Under the pieces are notes generated by a model. The model was not told the DNA's origin. It ran no database searches and saw only the letters and a program-made list of their open reading frames with translations. Made by a program: the position numbers and the translations under genes. A stretch of 64,000 nucleotides of DNA, taken from Hevea brasiliensis. Lineage: Eukaryota; Streptophyta; Magnoliopsida; Malpighiales; Euphorbiaceae. The stretch spans positions 99,544,480 to 99,608,479 of the forward strand of contig NC_079499.1 in assembly GCF_030052815.1 (NCBI RefSeq). Direction: 5' to 3'. Positions 21,621 through 34,998 of the stretch are shown here, piece by piece. The stretch's first letter is position 1. Each line of letters begins with the position of its first letter.

Positions 21621-23210
21621 GAGTTTTATTTCTGTGGACTTCTTAAACAAGATATTTAATTATTGTTGTCATTTGTTTTGAGATATACCCTATGGGTCAG
21701 TGAAGAAATATTATCGGTCTGGTCTGTTTATCTATGGCATGATTCTGTGCTCAATTTGATGATACGTGCAATCTTCTTAATTCCTCAGCTAGTTAGTGAG
21801 GATTAATGACAATAACTTTGGTCTCACATTTCTTTTTCACTAATCTTTAGCCTTTATGCTCAAACAGCCTGAATTGTTATATGGACAGAATTTTCAACAA
21901 GTTCTGCTCAAACAGCCTGAATTGTTATATGGACAGAATTTTCAACAAGTTCTCAGTGACAAATAACATACTTTTTGTTTTTCTGGACAGATGGATTCCA
22001 ATTTGCAGGGAAAGCTGTGTACACTGCAGTGTGGTTAGCTGCTGTGTCGCTTTTCATGGAGTTGCTGGGTTTCTCTAACCAGAACTGGCTCACTGCTGGG
22101 GCTCTTGGGACAGTTTTGCTGATCCTTGCTGGCTGTGAGGCACTACTGAGTTTTCATTGTAATAGAATTTTCACAATTTTCTTTTTCTGGATCTTATGTT
22201 AATTTTCTTGCAATATAACACTGCTATTGATCATTGTTTTAGATATTCACAAATTTCCTTAGTCTCTAGTGCAATGATTCATGCAACTCGGCCCTTTGTT
22301 GTGAATGAGTGGATTCAAACAAAGATGGAAGGCTATGAATTTTCTGGTACTGTTGAGATTTGTATTCAAAAACAGATCCCTCTGAAGTTTGGGAAGCTCC
22401 AAATGGAAAGAAATTTTATGTATATGTGACATGTGATGGCTTCAAATTTGTAGATCCATAAAATCGTGTGTTCTATATTTCTATGACTATGAAATGATAT
22501 TTAATGGAATGAAATCAATTTGTTCTGGAAGGCTGATAAAACGATCAAGTAGGAGATTTTTTTTCATTGAAATTGGTAGAATGCTCAAAGAAAACCTTTT
22601 CTCATATGTATGTCATTCTTTTGTATCATCTGCAGCATCTGGGTTTGTGGTCGCCAACAATTGTAAGAGGTGAAGATCATTAAGCAGTTCATATTCCAAA
22701 CCTCAAGTTCACAGTGAATGATGTGAGCAGTCAAAAATCTCAATAGCATATTAAAACCGACCTGGACATTAGTCACTTGGACATCCATAAGACTAATGTG
22801 AGGAGAAATAGTTCATATTGTTCCAATGATTATAGTTTCTTTTCAGCCATTAACTTTCTGTATGATATTTCCTTTGTAATAAAGTGGCTGACCGTTCTCT
22901 TTGCACAGAATATCGTTGCTCATATGTCTAAAGTCTTGGCTAAGAATCCTCAAGTTGAGCAGTGGAGGTTGCATAGAAGAGTGTTTTTGGATAATATCAA
23001 TCCTGAAAACCAGGCTCTTCTGGTTAGTGCTTCTTCTTACAACGGGATAGTTCCTTATCTCATCTCTTACTCTATTTGTGTCCCATTGCAGATAGTAAGA
23101 GGTTTATTTTGCCAGTATATATAAAACATCCATTACCCGAACTAAATTTTATTTCTAAAACACCTAAGTAAAGGAAAGTTGACGACTTGATAAATTTCAT
23201 TGTGTGTGCA

Positions 23211-23540
23211 TGTGATTTTAGAACAAGGAAAAAACCAAGATTAAGAGAAACAAGTTCTCTAAAACTCTTCTCAATTCTCAATATTAATCGTAATAATCAA
23301 AGCTAAGAAAAATACCCAAATTTCTTAGGTATTTATAGACAAACAATCCTGCTACTATTATACCTAAGAAACCGTTGTCAAATACTAATTAGAAATCCTG
23401 AACAAAGCAAACTAGAAAAATAATAATAAACCTAATAGAATAATAAATCTAATAATAATAGAATTGCTAAAAAAACTCTTAAACTTTCTAATTCTACAAT
23501 GACTATAATTTCTAAACTTCCAATACTTTATCAATAGGCC
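23211..23540. mobile_element. Insertion of about 330 bp specific to copy 2
   Basis: Interrupts MSL intron sequence that is continuous in copy 1 at about 11222. AT-rich, no coding frame; it may be a solo LTR or a small non-autonomous element, but the ends could not be defined. It shows that copy 2 has also received insertions since the duplication. Confidence 0.5.
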
Positions 23541-26500
23541 TTTATTACACTTTTGAAAAATATTGTGTACTTGTTAAAGGAAGTATCTTTGAGGAATATT
23601 GGGATCTTTCCAGTTTAATAAATTGTCATAGTAATTTTAAATTTTCTTTTCGTTTTTTTACAAGTGTAGTAATATTGCCATTTTTCATACCATATTATCT
23701 TGATTTTACAAGATAACATTAATCCATTTCCAAAAAGATGTGTCTAGTTTGGCTTTTTTTTTTTTTTTTCCCCAACTTAAAAAAGGAAATTTGAATGTGT
23801 TTGGTCATCAAAATTTTGATGTTTAAAGGTTCTCTCTTCTATTTGCATTGGCACCCTGTGATTTTGAAAAGTGCCATTTTTCCTTTTTTCTTTTTTTTTA
23901 TGGTATTAGGTTCTATGTGTCTAAGAAAAGCTGACATGCAACATACTCATGCATCAAGAGAATATCTTCACAGGCCAATTTCAATCCGTTAATTTCATTT
24001 TTGCTTAGTTTTCAGATGGGAAAAAAAAAACTCTACTCTCTCATTTAAGCTCAACTTGAGCAGATTCAAATGGTTTAAAATAGATTCTATTAGGAGGCAA
24101 TCTGGGATACATTGCACGCATGCAAAATATTAACTTGGATGAAACATTCTAATGGACGTATTACAAGACATTTGGCAAACAAAAACAGTAGATGACATGC
24201 AAACTTGCCCTTAATTTCAAGGGGTTTTCTGCAATTTCCCCTTTTTTACAAAAGATTTTAGACATTTGCATTAAAGTAATTTCTTGTACAATGATATTTG
24301 TCTTGAGCTACCAGAGGAATGCAGAGGTTGGAGTACTGGGAGCATTTACTGAACAGAATGTTAGAATTATATCTTTTTCCCTTCTCATTAGTGGCATCTG
24401 TAACCCCTGTTGTGTGAGGATACCACATAATTATTGTTTTGTTCATTTTTTTTTTTTCACATGTGAAATATAAACATCTAAAACATAAATATATTTATTT
24501 CATACAATGCTTAGTTTTACATCACTGCATCCATTTTGAAAGTAGCTGCATGCCATAAATTCCCAAACTAAATAAATGACTTATTCAAGGAAAATAACAT
24601 CCCACTTTTAAATAAAAATTATGGAAATTTCTTTCAAATAAATACTAGGACACCTTCAATTATAACAAAATCTTCTTAGCAAGTCAAACTCAGGTATGTC
24701 TATACCCAGTTTGTTTGCATGCCCATTATCCTTCTTTTATACGGCTGTGTGCTAAAAAGCTGACAAGAAATTGTATATAAATGTGTATTACATTTGTGGT
24801 GTTCGCAGATTTTTTTTTTTTTTTATCCTGTTTTGTGAAGACCTTACGTTATGAAGAATATCTGTGTGTTAAGGTAATAATATTATTTATAGCATTGTCG
24901 TTTCTTTTTGCTATGACCATCTTTACTATTATGAATTTAGTCCCCCTAGTATGATTTGACCGTGTATAGATGCATCATAAAATATCAGCAGTGCCCAGTG
25001 CAACGAGTCAATCTTCATGCTTTTTTTTCGGTCTCACCAGTCAAATGTGATGGTCTATGAAATTGCAGCATATATAAGTTTCTCATGTTTGAGGGTTTAT
25101 TTTAGGTTGAATGCATGATGAAACGGGAAGCTGTACTGATGGACCTTCTAAGAGTCATCTGCCATCACTGAGCTAGACTTGCCACGCCAATTTGAACTGT
25201 TCTGAATATATATAGAAGCTGATTTGAAAAATGTTCCATTTGCAGATTCTATCTATAAACGCGGTGGAATGGCATCCAACCATCCTTTGCTACTAATTGA
25301 ACCTTCTTACAGAATCAATGTTGAAGATAAAGCAAAATCTCAAGCTCATTCTGGACGAGGAGTTGGAGACCAAGAAAATAAGGCTGCATCAAGGTCTACA
25401 TCTGACATCAAAACGGGAGGTAGCCCAAGTCAGACCCCAAGGCCAAAGAAACACCTAAATCTGAAACTAAGGTGTATGCCAGAATTGGTGACACCAAATT
25501 CCAATGCGAAGGACCACACACATGCTGCAACAGCATCAACCTCTGATATCAGGGTAGTTTATAGAATGCCAGTGAAATCATCACCTAATTCTGTTCCCAA
25601 GATGCCAAACTTTGCAGAAGCATCAAATTCTGAATCCAAAGCAGCAGGCTCAGTTTCCAATAACGTGTACAAAACAAAAAGATGTCTGACAGCAAGCAGC
25701 CTGAGACTGAGTCCTGGGACTACAAGAGCCAGTTTGATAATCCTTCAGTTTCTTTAACAGAAGCTGGTACTGAGAAAGCAAGTGGAGTGCAGCCATCTTC
25801 CCAATTGAAACAGGGAGCTGAGAGAATCAATCACTCAGCCGTCAGTGTCATGACCTGCATTAGAGGAAAATCTTCTTCTCGGTGTTGCTTTGCAGGGCTC
25901 AAAGAGAACCATTCCCATCCCATTCAACTCCAGAAGAGGCAATGGAAATGGCTGCTGCGGGCAGAAATGGAACTGTATATCTCCAACTGGTGAGAAGGAT
26001 GGGAAAGATGATCAAAGTCCATCCCCGCCTAGTTCTACATCCGCCGACCAGTGAAAATTATATGAATTGATCTTTGCCGATATACTCACATTCACACCTA
26101 GAGCGGCTCATGTTAATGGATACTTAAAAGCCCAAAATGGAGGGGATGTTAGGCGCTTATTATGATGTATTTCACAGTACAATATTTCTGGGCATTATTG
26201 TATTTTGAATACCAGGGATGCCGGCTATACATAGGTACCCTTAACATGATGTATTGCTGACAATTTTCTCAAAGTAGACTGTCGCGGCTGGATTACAACG
26301 TGAACTGCTATCTTCTTGCATTGAACCTCCACTTTTAAGCTCTTTCATATAAGCTTAGTGTATTCCATGATTAGTGCAATGCAATCATACTATGGTTCAC
26401 CTCACACTGTCGATAAAGCAACTAGAAATCTACCATTTTCTAAGCTTTGAATGATTTTATTGGTATTTTGGTCAGTTGATGGCCAGATGTTACCCAGTTT

Positions 26501-26975
26501 GGAAAGCCTGTTCTTACTTCTCTATTATTCTTCACTTCATTCTAAGCACTGGCAGATGCATTTGCGCTAGACAATCACGTTAAATGCCCCATAGAGCATT
26601 CAAATTTATCACTCTTAACAAACATCAGCCAAACCATGAGATCCAATTTAAGGTCCTACAACCCGAAACAGGTACTGGCTCGCCTTGACTACATAAAGTC
26701 AAAGGTTTCAGAAACAAAAGTGGTACAAATACAGCTGTAACCTATTGAATCACAAATAAATATTTTCCTGGTCCAGAAACGTGGTGACAAATACACAATC
26801 ATCATCTAAATCACTCCCCACCCCATCTTCTCTTGCTAAATTGCTATCTCTGCTCTTTTCCATCAAAGAAGAAATGGAATTTCTTGTTTATTTATAATAC
26901 CAGCCACGTACAATAGTTGTGCTGCCAAATCAATAGAATAGAGATGGTAAATCAACATCCTTCAGATACATCACC

Positions 26976-29900
26976 TTAAGCCTGGCACATACAATCAGGG
27001 GCAGGATACGTATATATGGATTGTTTTGGCTTTCTTAGTCTGATCTGGCCTTGTCTGTTTTCATGCCCTTCAAGAACTGCCTGCTGGAAGTCTGACCAAC
27101 TAATGCTTTTGTTCAGGAACAGTTGCCCCAACAATGGCATGTTGGGCCTTATGGTTTTCATGTTCTTGTAAGTTCGATGTCCCAACTGTTGGCATCACAA
27201 AATTTGTTATCTTCACATACATTATTGATGCAAGAAATTGTAAATGTATGCAATCCAGCTTCATGTACAATTTCAAATATCCATGGCAACCTACCAATAG
27301 AGAGAAGGGAAAAAGAGAGACAATCCCAAATGACAACAAGCCATTCAACAATTTCCAATTTTTGTTTCATGAATTCCAATGTATTTCGAATTCACCTGTT
27401 TTATTTTGATCCTTTTTGCACAACTTTCTCAAATCTATAGCCAAATTTGGTCCTAACCCTGATTGCTCAAACTGATTTAAGTGAAAACAGCCAATTGGGT
27501 AATGGCCTTCCCTATGTACCAAATCCCTGTTTCTTTCATTTGCAACGCATATCAGTGAGTGAAAATCAACTTCACTTGGGAAAAAGAACATATAAAAGTT
27601 CAACTGCCTAGGATTCAGGTGGGTAAAAATTTCAAGATTAAAAAAAGAGCAGCAAGAAGAGGAGCACAGCATCGTACAAGTTTAACTCAATGGTTATATA
27701 TATGTTGTACCACCACATTGAAGTTAATTTTCCATAAAATCAGTCAAAATACTGACCAATGCATTGTGCATATTTCCTGGAGAAGCAGAGATGAAGATGT
27801 CACTGTGCAAGCCAACATAGTAATCAACTGCAGCCAACAGAGAAGCCTTCTTTTTGATCTGTGCACGTTCATCTGAAGAAGCAAGACTCTTTTTGTCTTC
27901 CATTAGTGGAAACAATTTTCGTAAAGTTGATATCCTAGCTTCCCCCCCATAAACCTGAAAAAAAATGGAAATTAACCATTAATATTCGCATAAACAAGAA
28001 CATAAAAATCATTTATATACCATCAAACTCAAGTTAGTAGTATAAAAGACCTTGTGGGAAGCAAGGTATAGATGAGTACTGTTGTCAAAGCCCAAAGCTG
28101 CGAGAAGTAATCCAATCTCTTCAGGTGTCAATGGGCAACGGCCCTGACTCCTCAATTCTTCATCAGTGAACTGCGAGTTAAGGACCCTTCCCTGCCAAAT
28201 TACTTGTCGGTACTTGGCCAGAGCCAATTTTTCAGCTTTGCCCCCACCAAAATCACAGGCTGAATGGGCAGCCATATCCTGCAACACGATATAGGTTAGT
28301 GAACAGAGGGACAAGATTCACGAATACACCCTTGCTAAACTGCAACTACTAGATGTGATAGATCAATCGCATTCCAAACAGATACATACACAACATACAA
28401 ACTAAACATAAATCTTTCTAATACAACTCACTCATACCTTATCAAAACGAAGGTGTATCACAACAAACTTGCTTTCTTTGTTTTTATCAATCACACCAGT
28501 GGTTTCCCGCAGGTAATCAGAGCTAAGGACTTCAGTTCCTCTCGAAGGATACCTAAGACGACTGACAAGAGCATCTCCAAGTGCTATGATGTGGGGAACA
28601 AAAACTAATGCTTGAAAATTGACTTTACAACGTAACCGTTGGATCTCCATGGGCAAGTTATCAAAAGTCAGACGGTGAGAGAATGGGGAGATTGCAGCAA
28701 TCCCGTAACTGGACCATGTACAACAAATAACTGACTTCAGAAATTGATGAGTTGAGAAAATGAAATGAAAACAATAATTTGAAAAGAAAAACCAAACTAA
28801 AATTCATTCATGGAATTATTGTAAACAGGTAGAGGATTTAAATCTAGAAGCATTAGCTAACCCTGTATATGTACATTCACATGAATCACAAATGCCAATG
28901 CATGTTTTTGTCCTCAATACTCCATTATTGAGATGAGAATATGCGATGCCTGACCAGATAGTAGCATATTGAAACTAGAATGGTGCACATAAAAGTTTAA
29001 TGACCAAGTAAACTTCATATTTGGATTTTCAAGAAGAAGGTGAGGGTACTACCAACCTCTGCAGCACAGGCAAGACGTTATCCAAATACCAGTTAGCTGA
29101 AGCATGAACAGGTGCCATCTTAATTCTGGTAGCTCGAATAGCAGTGGCATAATATTCCCTTGTACTCCAGGAGAATTCATCAGGCAGTTCTTTAACTATA
29201 GAAATGTCATCCTTCAACACATTAATAAAGTGATCGACATCGAATATATCCATGAATGAACTGCAAGAAACAATATGCAGCTTCAGAATAAGGCCTTCTT
29301 GAAATAGTTGAATAAATAAAGTTCAATACACATGCCCGTATGCACGCACGCACACACACATACGCACAACTAGTGAATTTGTAAATCAATACCTTGAATC
29401 TTGCCAAACAGGATTGATTTCAAAATGTGGGATGACAAGTGTTGCATTCAGTATTTTAGCAACTGCCACTGCATCACATATCTATCAATAAAACAACTCA
29501 TCACATGAGATACTGAAGATATATTAAAAGAAGCATGCAACTGTAAACTTAATTAAGTCACTATCAAATACTTTTAGCTACTTAGACATACTGGGAAACT
29601 TTAAGCACCTACCCCCATTCTCTGCTGGTTCAACCCTCCATCAAGAAAAACTTGAAGATATCCCTCAGATTTTGCTGGCAACGCTGCTGAAAACAATGAT
29701 AAGTCAATAGGAAGAAGCACGAACATTAATGTTAACCAAAAAAAAAAAAAAAAACCATTATTGCATAGCCTCCAAATCACATTCTTAATGTAGAATTTGG
29801 TCAGACTGCAGAAATAAAACTCATATGATAACTCATATTTCTTATCACTCACAAGGGGCATTTGTAGATTCAACACATGGCCTCCATCCTTGATCGGCTA

Positions 29901-31274
29901 AAGGAACCCAGAGATCAGAACGCTTTTCGTGCGTCTAAACAAAGTATATTTTAATGAGTGAAAAATATGATTTTACTTTAGCAACAAAATGGAAACTTCA
30001 TGAGCAAACTATCGTGCTCAATGAACTGTTACTTACACTCTCACGCTGCAGAGCACTCTTCAGCAGAGCCAAGTGCCTAGGTTTTGGGACATTCCAATCC
30101 TGCAGAAAACAACCAATTTATTAGAATATAAAATTTACCTCTACAAAGTCAATGCCATAATGTAGCACCAATTTAAAATTAAAATATGCTACAAGCATGT
30201 TGTCAGTGTGTGCAAGGTTCCTCCATTCTTAAAGGTGACATCTCAGAGGTAAAGCAGGAAAAAACAGATTCAAGAGACATTGTAGTATTACTATATTTGC
30301 AAAGATCATGGCGAAATATGTACATTTCATATAAACCCACATGACTCTCAAGGAGTAACACACTACTAGTCTGCAATGCCTGACACTGAGAATAAAGGAA
30401 CCATCCTAAATAAGATACCCTTTCCTATTCAAATCCCATGGTCTAAGTCAAGTCTAACGCACTCAAATTCCAGATGTCAATTGGATTTTGCGTAGTTCAA
30501 TTACTTTCTTGGCTGCTAATGCGCTGAAAAGTAGTATCACAATTACCCATACAGTAAAAGCTATCTTACTAATTCTAACTTGAGTTCCATCTCCACAGAG
30601 TAATAAGAACATCACGTATACTCTGAGATAACACAGGAAACCCTCCAAATTTGCCAAACCTCCAATAGCTTCTTAAAGCACCAAGTCAATAGCCAAAGAT
30701 TATAGACCGTGTGAGTCAAGTGAACCGACCAAAGCCAATACATGAACCAATGAACGGTTTCAGGTTAGAATAAGCTTATGCAATATATTTATTCGTTTAT
30801 TTGAATATGATGACACTTAACACTAGTGGAATATGGCACTCAATTATTTGCCTTGACATTTTGCAGTGAACAAACCCAAGCTAGTTCTCATTTATATTTC
30901 CATCAAATAGGCAGATATTATACTAACCCAGAATTTGCATACCATTAAGAAAAAAAAAATCATAAAACGACCAAATCAAAAAGTGCAGTTGAATATTCAC
31001 ATGAAAATTTAATTTGAGGAAATTTAATTAAAAAAAAAAAAAGAATAATCTTCCCTGAAAAATATCCGTTAAGATAAGCGGCTAATAATCAAGAAATGAA
31101 AAAACTCAAGAAAGATAAAAATTAAAAAAAAAAAGGAAATAAATCCAGGAAATATGAACATACCGAGAAGGTAGAAGGGGAGGCATGGCTCAATGGGCTA
31201 AACAAAACAGGCAAGAGAAGAGGTAAAAGCAGCACCAGAAGTCCAGCTAAAGCTCCTCTTTTCTGGAGCATCAT
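26976..31274 (-). CDS. Plant GDP-fucose protein O-fucosyltransferase (DUF246 family)
   Basis: Ten exons on the minus strand: 31274-31164, 30099-30037, 29934-29853, 29686-29613, 29481-29393, 29260-29057, 28708-28438, 28278-28051, 27954-27757 and 27185-26976 (TAA), together exactly 509 codons plus stop. The N-terminus ([18 protein letters not shown]…) has one hydrophobic segment at residues 7-27, a type II signal anchor for the Golgi. Family hallmarks: [20 protein letters not shown] near residues 94-114, the HLRFDKDM sugar-nucleotide motif at about 293-300, YLASHK at 369-374, and a C-terminal [14 protein letters not shown] block. Plant members are predicted to fucosylate cell-wall polymers or proteins; the substrate is unknown here. 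The start is the first of two tandem ATGs. A polyadenylation signal AATAAA lies at 26892-26887. Exon 10 lies inside duplication copy 2, and the gene is convergent with the MSL pseudogene. Confidence 0.93.
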
Positions 31275-32608
31275 GATCCCCAGTTAAACTAAAACCTCAA
31301 AACTCACCAATCAGATCCCAAAACTGGGTTTCTGTGTTCTGGGTACTTCTCTTCTTTCTTCGCCCGTGATATTTAGACAAGAAAAGCAAAAAAGAAATAT
31401 CAATGGAGGACAAGAGAAACAGCGGCTCGGCTTATCACATGTTAGGATTCCAGGGTCTATAAATCACTCTTTTTTTGACCTTCCTGGAGGTCTGTGAAAA
31501 GAAAGGAAGAGTAAAAGCATCTCACATGACACTCGTACAAAGAGAGAAGTGGCTTGTTTATGGAGGATGGTGTCCCTTTCAGGGGCCCAGAAACAAAAAA
31601 GCAGTGTTTTTTAGAGTGCTGATTGCAGTATTTGTGCCTTTAACCTCTGTTTAGGTGTTGGGTATTTTTCTAATTATTCTCAGCACTCAAAAGAATGGAA
31701 CTTTTTGTAGAGAGGACTGTTGAGGTGGTTTTTCTTACTTCCATTGATTACCCCTTTAATCACCAGTCACCACCGACACACTATCACCATTTAGTGCCAG
31801 CTGCAGGCTTCAAGCTGTATTATTTTATTACAAGGCAAGCTGTGGCTGTTGCTGCGGAAGATACCATTCATGATTCTGGGCCCCACCTGTTATTGGATGC
31901 TATTACCCTTGCTCTTCCTCTACTTCTCCTTCTCTTGATACATCTCCCTCGTCCTCTTCTCTGGCCAAGTCTGACAATTAACCATATGGATCCGAGTTAT
32001 CACCTATCATTAAAATCTTGTGGCCCATTCATCTTCTTAATCGATTGGTAAGCTTTTCCATCCCCAATTAATTCCCATGTCTAAGATCTTTATCTACTCA
32101 ACTATGTTCATTATCGAGAATATCATTGGGCCCTTTGCCTTGCTTAGCAGTCCTCATATTCTGTGAGATTAGGAATTTGATTCTTCATTTTTTTTTTTCA
32201 AATAAAATATGAAAAATTTATTAGAAGTGCTAAGACTTTGCAATATATAAACTTTCATTCAGGTTAATTTAAAATTAATTACCATGATTAGTGTTTAATT
32301 TTATTAAAATGTAAAAATATTTATATATTTAAAATAAACACATAACATTAGTTAATATTCCAATTAAACAGTAGAATATTTTCATGAAAGATTTTTCAAA
32401 AAAAATATTTTTTATATATAAATTATTTTTTATAAAATAAATAAAATTTTAAAAAATATCAAGATAATTATAATAAAATTAATATCTATGAACACAACAT
32501 TAATTAATAAGCAATTTATTAAAAAATATGAAAGAAGGATAAGATATGCATTGGTAAACTTAACTCTTCTAAGAGTTATGGAGAATATCTGGAAAAAAAA
32601 ATGGAGAA

Positions 32609-32647
<39 letters not shown>

Positions 32648-34220
32648 GTAAGATATATTTATAATATAGTTTATCTACACTAACAAGTGATGTTGACATT
32701 ATATTTTAAGGTGGAAAAGAAAAAGATGCTCTTTCTATCATAATTGACAAAGAAAAAGAGAAAGCAGTAATTTTCATAGACATGACAACAATAGAGAATA
32801 TCATCTTTAATTCTTTATGCCAAAGGAATAGACTAATTATTCATCTATCAATATCATATTAATATTTGGGTTACTCATATTATCCAATTATATGTAGTTC
32901 AAAGAAAATTTTAAATATAAATATAAATTATAAAATTAAATTAAATTATTCAATTGAAATCATATTAAATTAAATATTATTTATATTTAAAAATATAATA
33001 AATTATGATAATTTTATTAAGACATGTTAACTCTTATAACATTATATAAATAATTTTTATTAAAAAATAATTCAGATTATCAGTTGCACTTGAAATCTTA
33101 AAATTTTATAAACACTCAACTTAAGCCTGATTCATGCTCATTTCCAAAGGCCAACAAAAAGAAAAACTTTTTTAAACTTTTTCATATTTTGCTCATGATT
33201 TACATATTTTTAATTATTCATATTTATTGAACTTTTGAAGTTTTTCACATGAAAAGTAGTATCAGCCCTCGTTATGATTTCTCTTTTTGAGATGCCACCT
33301 TGACCTTTGAGTGGTAATGGTTGGATTTTTGTGACCTAATGCCTAATGGCAATGTTTTGTAATTTCTTGGTGTCTTGTGTACCTTACTCTCAATTTGGGG
33401 TTTACCATTTTCTTTTACCTCTCTTTTGCTTTCCCTTTCTCCATGCTCCTAGTTGAAGCCTTTATGCTTTTGTCTGCAAGTGAGGTGATATCTTTACGTG
33501 AAGTTCAGTTTCTTACTGATGATGTCTGTAAAACAGCCCATAGGCTCATACTAGCCCAGCCAGCTCGCATACGAAAAATGTAAAACTATGCTTAGTAGCA
33601 CGTGATTAAAGTTATAATTAAATTATATATTTCGCTATTTTATTTAATTATATAATTAAAATTAATATAATAAAATAATATTTATCTATTAATGTAACAT
33701 TTGGAAAAAAAATTTTAATTTTTATGCATGAAAATTAACTTAATAATATTAAATATTAAAATTGTCGATATAAAAATTAATAAACTTAAGGATAACAAAT
33801 CCATAGCCGATTAGGTCCAAGAAACAAGTATGGGCTCAAGTTTATCCAAGTTTGGGTCAAATTGGAAGGCCAACATTAGTATTTTGTTGGTCTCTCCCCT
33901 TACATGGATTTTGAAACCATTTTAGCATATAAAATGAGATTGAAGCTAGTCAATCAGTCTACTCATTTTCAAATAATAATAATAATAATAATAATCAGTC
34001 TACACAACCTGATTTGAAAAAAAAAAAAATAAATAATAATATTTTATAAAATATATGAACTAATTAATTAATTTTATTAAAATAGATAAATTAAATAGTA
34101 GTTTGATTGATATTAAAATTTATTAAAGAAAAAAAATATAGAAATTAAATAGTTAATTTTATTAAAATAATGAGATAAAAAAATAATTTTTCTCAAAAAT
34201 TAGAGTAAATCAAGAATCGT
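31275..34220. other. Intergenic region, no gene recognised
   Basis: Contains the presumed promoter and leader of the fucosyltransferase gene near 31275-31450. The open frame 31695-32051 (+, 118 codons) shows no recognisable domain. There is an (ATT)n tract at 32607-32647, an (AAT)n tract near 33974-33995, and long AT-rich stretches. I see no RNA gene. Confidence 0.6.
32607..32647. repeat. (ATT)n microsatellite
   Basis: About 13 trinucleotide units. It produces a poly-Asn open frame on the minus strand that is not a gene. Confidence 0.93.
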
Positions 34221-34230
34221 TGTTTTTGGG

Positions 34231-34537
34231 AAAATTACCAACAAAAAAAGTACTTTAAAATTTTTTTAAATTCTATCATATATTTTAAAAATTATCAATT
34301 GAATCATGTACTTTTAAATGTTGCACAATTATACCCAACCATTACTATGTCCATTAAGTGATTAATAGAGAAGAAATGTCATCTGCCATATTACGCTATG
34401 TCAAATACCACGTCACACTAATAGTATGATAGTATTGTACAACATTCGAAAGTATAAGGTTTAATTAGTAATTTTTAAAGTATAGGTAGAATTAAAAAAA
34501 AAAATTGAAAGCACAAGATTTCTTTATAATTTTTCCT
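34231..34537. mobile_element. Fold-back MITE
   Basis: Two arms of about 100 nt are imperfect inverted repeats. The left arm starts GGGAAAATTACCAAC and passes through ACTTTTAAATGTTGCACAAT; the right arm passes through TTGTACAACATTCGAAAGT and ends near TATAATTTTTCC. A relative with the same arms but a shorter centre lies at 36955-37190. Non-coding. Confidence 0.65.
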
Positions 34538-34996
34538 AATTTACTAATAATAAATATATTTTATGTAGATTATTAAGTAAAATATATAAATTTAAATGAG
34601 TTAAAATAATTAAAATACTAATTGGATTTCGATAGAATGATTTTAATAGTATTTTATAAGTAGTCATTCCTAATATAATTTGAAGACAAAAGATGGAATT
34701 TTTGTTAAATATTTACTATAGCAGTTATAAATATATTAGTAATTTTTAAAGTATAGATAGGATTTAAAAAAAAAATTGAAGCACAAGATTTCTTTATAAT
34801 TTTTCATAATTTATTAATTATAAATATATTTTATGTAGATTTTTAAGTAAAATATATAAATTTAAATGAGTTCAAATAATTAAAATACTAATTGGATTTG
34901 GATAGAATGATTTTAATAGTATTTTATATGTAGCCATTCCTAATATAATATGAAGACAAAAGATATAATTTTTCTTAAATATTTACTATAATAGTT
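34465..34996. repeat. 271-bp tandem duplication
   Basis: Unit 1 (34465-34735) and unit 2 (34736-34996) both start TTAGTAATTTTTAAAGTATAG and run in parallel with about 95% identity by eye. Unit 1 begins inside the right arm of the fold-back element, so the duplication happened after that element inserted. Confidence 0.85.
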
Positions 34997-34998
34997 CA

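Larger units (their letters stand above)
21397..26054 (+). pseudogene. MSL2/MSL3 pseudogene lacking 5' exons
   Basis: Collinear with MSL exons 5 to 11 of the upstream gene: for example 21397-21457, 21991-22139, 22243-22357, about 22636-22797, 22909-23022, and the terminal exon up to 26054. Decay is plain. The donor after 21457 has changed from GT to AT. One G is lost in the ATGGGATTCC start of the next exon, shifting the frame. The donors at 22140 and 22358 are no longer GT. An Arg-Glu site has become a stop (TAA at 22681-22683), six bases are missing in the VRNLSQK region, and a TGA stands at 25169-25171 where the parent has CGT. The long tail exon is split over three frames. With no promoter or 5' exons it cannot make a channel; transcription from the upstream DnaJ-type gene could still run through it. 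Confidence 0.92.
21294..27689 (+). repeat. Segmental duplication, copy 2
   Basis: Homologous to 2855-19849, without the large insertions of copy 1. It starts in MSL intron sequence (AGTTATAATGTT) and ends within intron 9 of the intact fucosyltransferase gene. It contributes that gene's last exon, while its MSL part is a pseudogene. Confidence 0.88.

Noticed and set aside
21294..27689. Second functional MSL gene
   Set aside because: Lost donors, a frameshift, stops at 22681 and 25169, and no 5' exons.
31695..32051. 118-codon open frame upstream of the fucosyltransferase
   Set aside because: No recognisable domain, low-complexity Leu-rich segment, no supporting exon structure; could not be supported as a gene.
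32430..32699. Poly-Asn open frame
   Set aside because: Translation of the (ATT)n microsatellite and AT-rich flanks.
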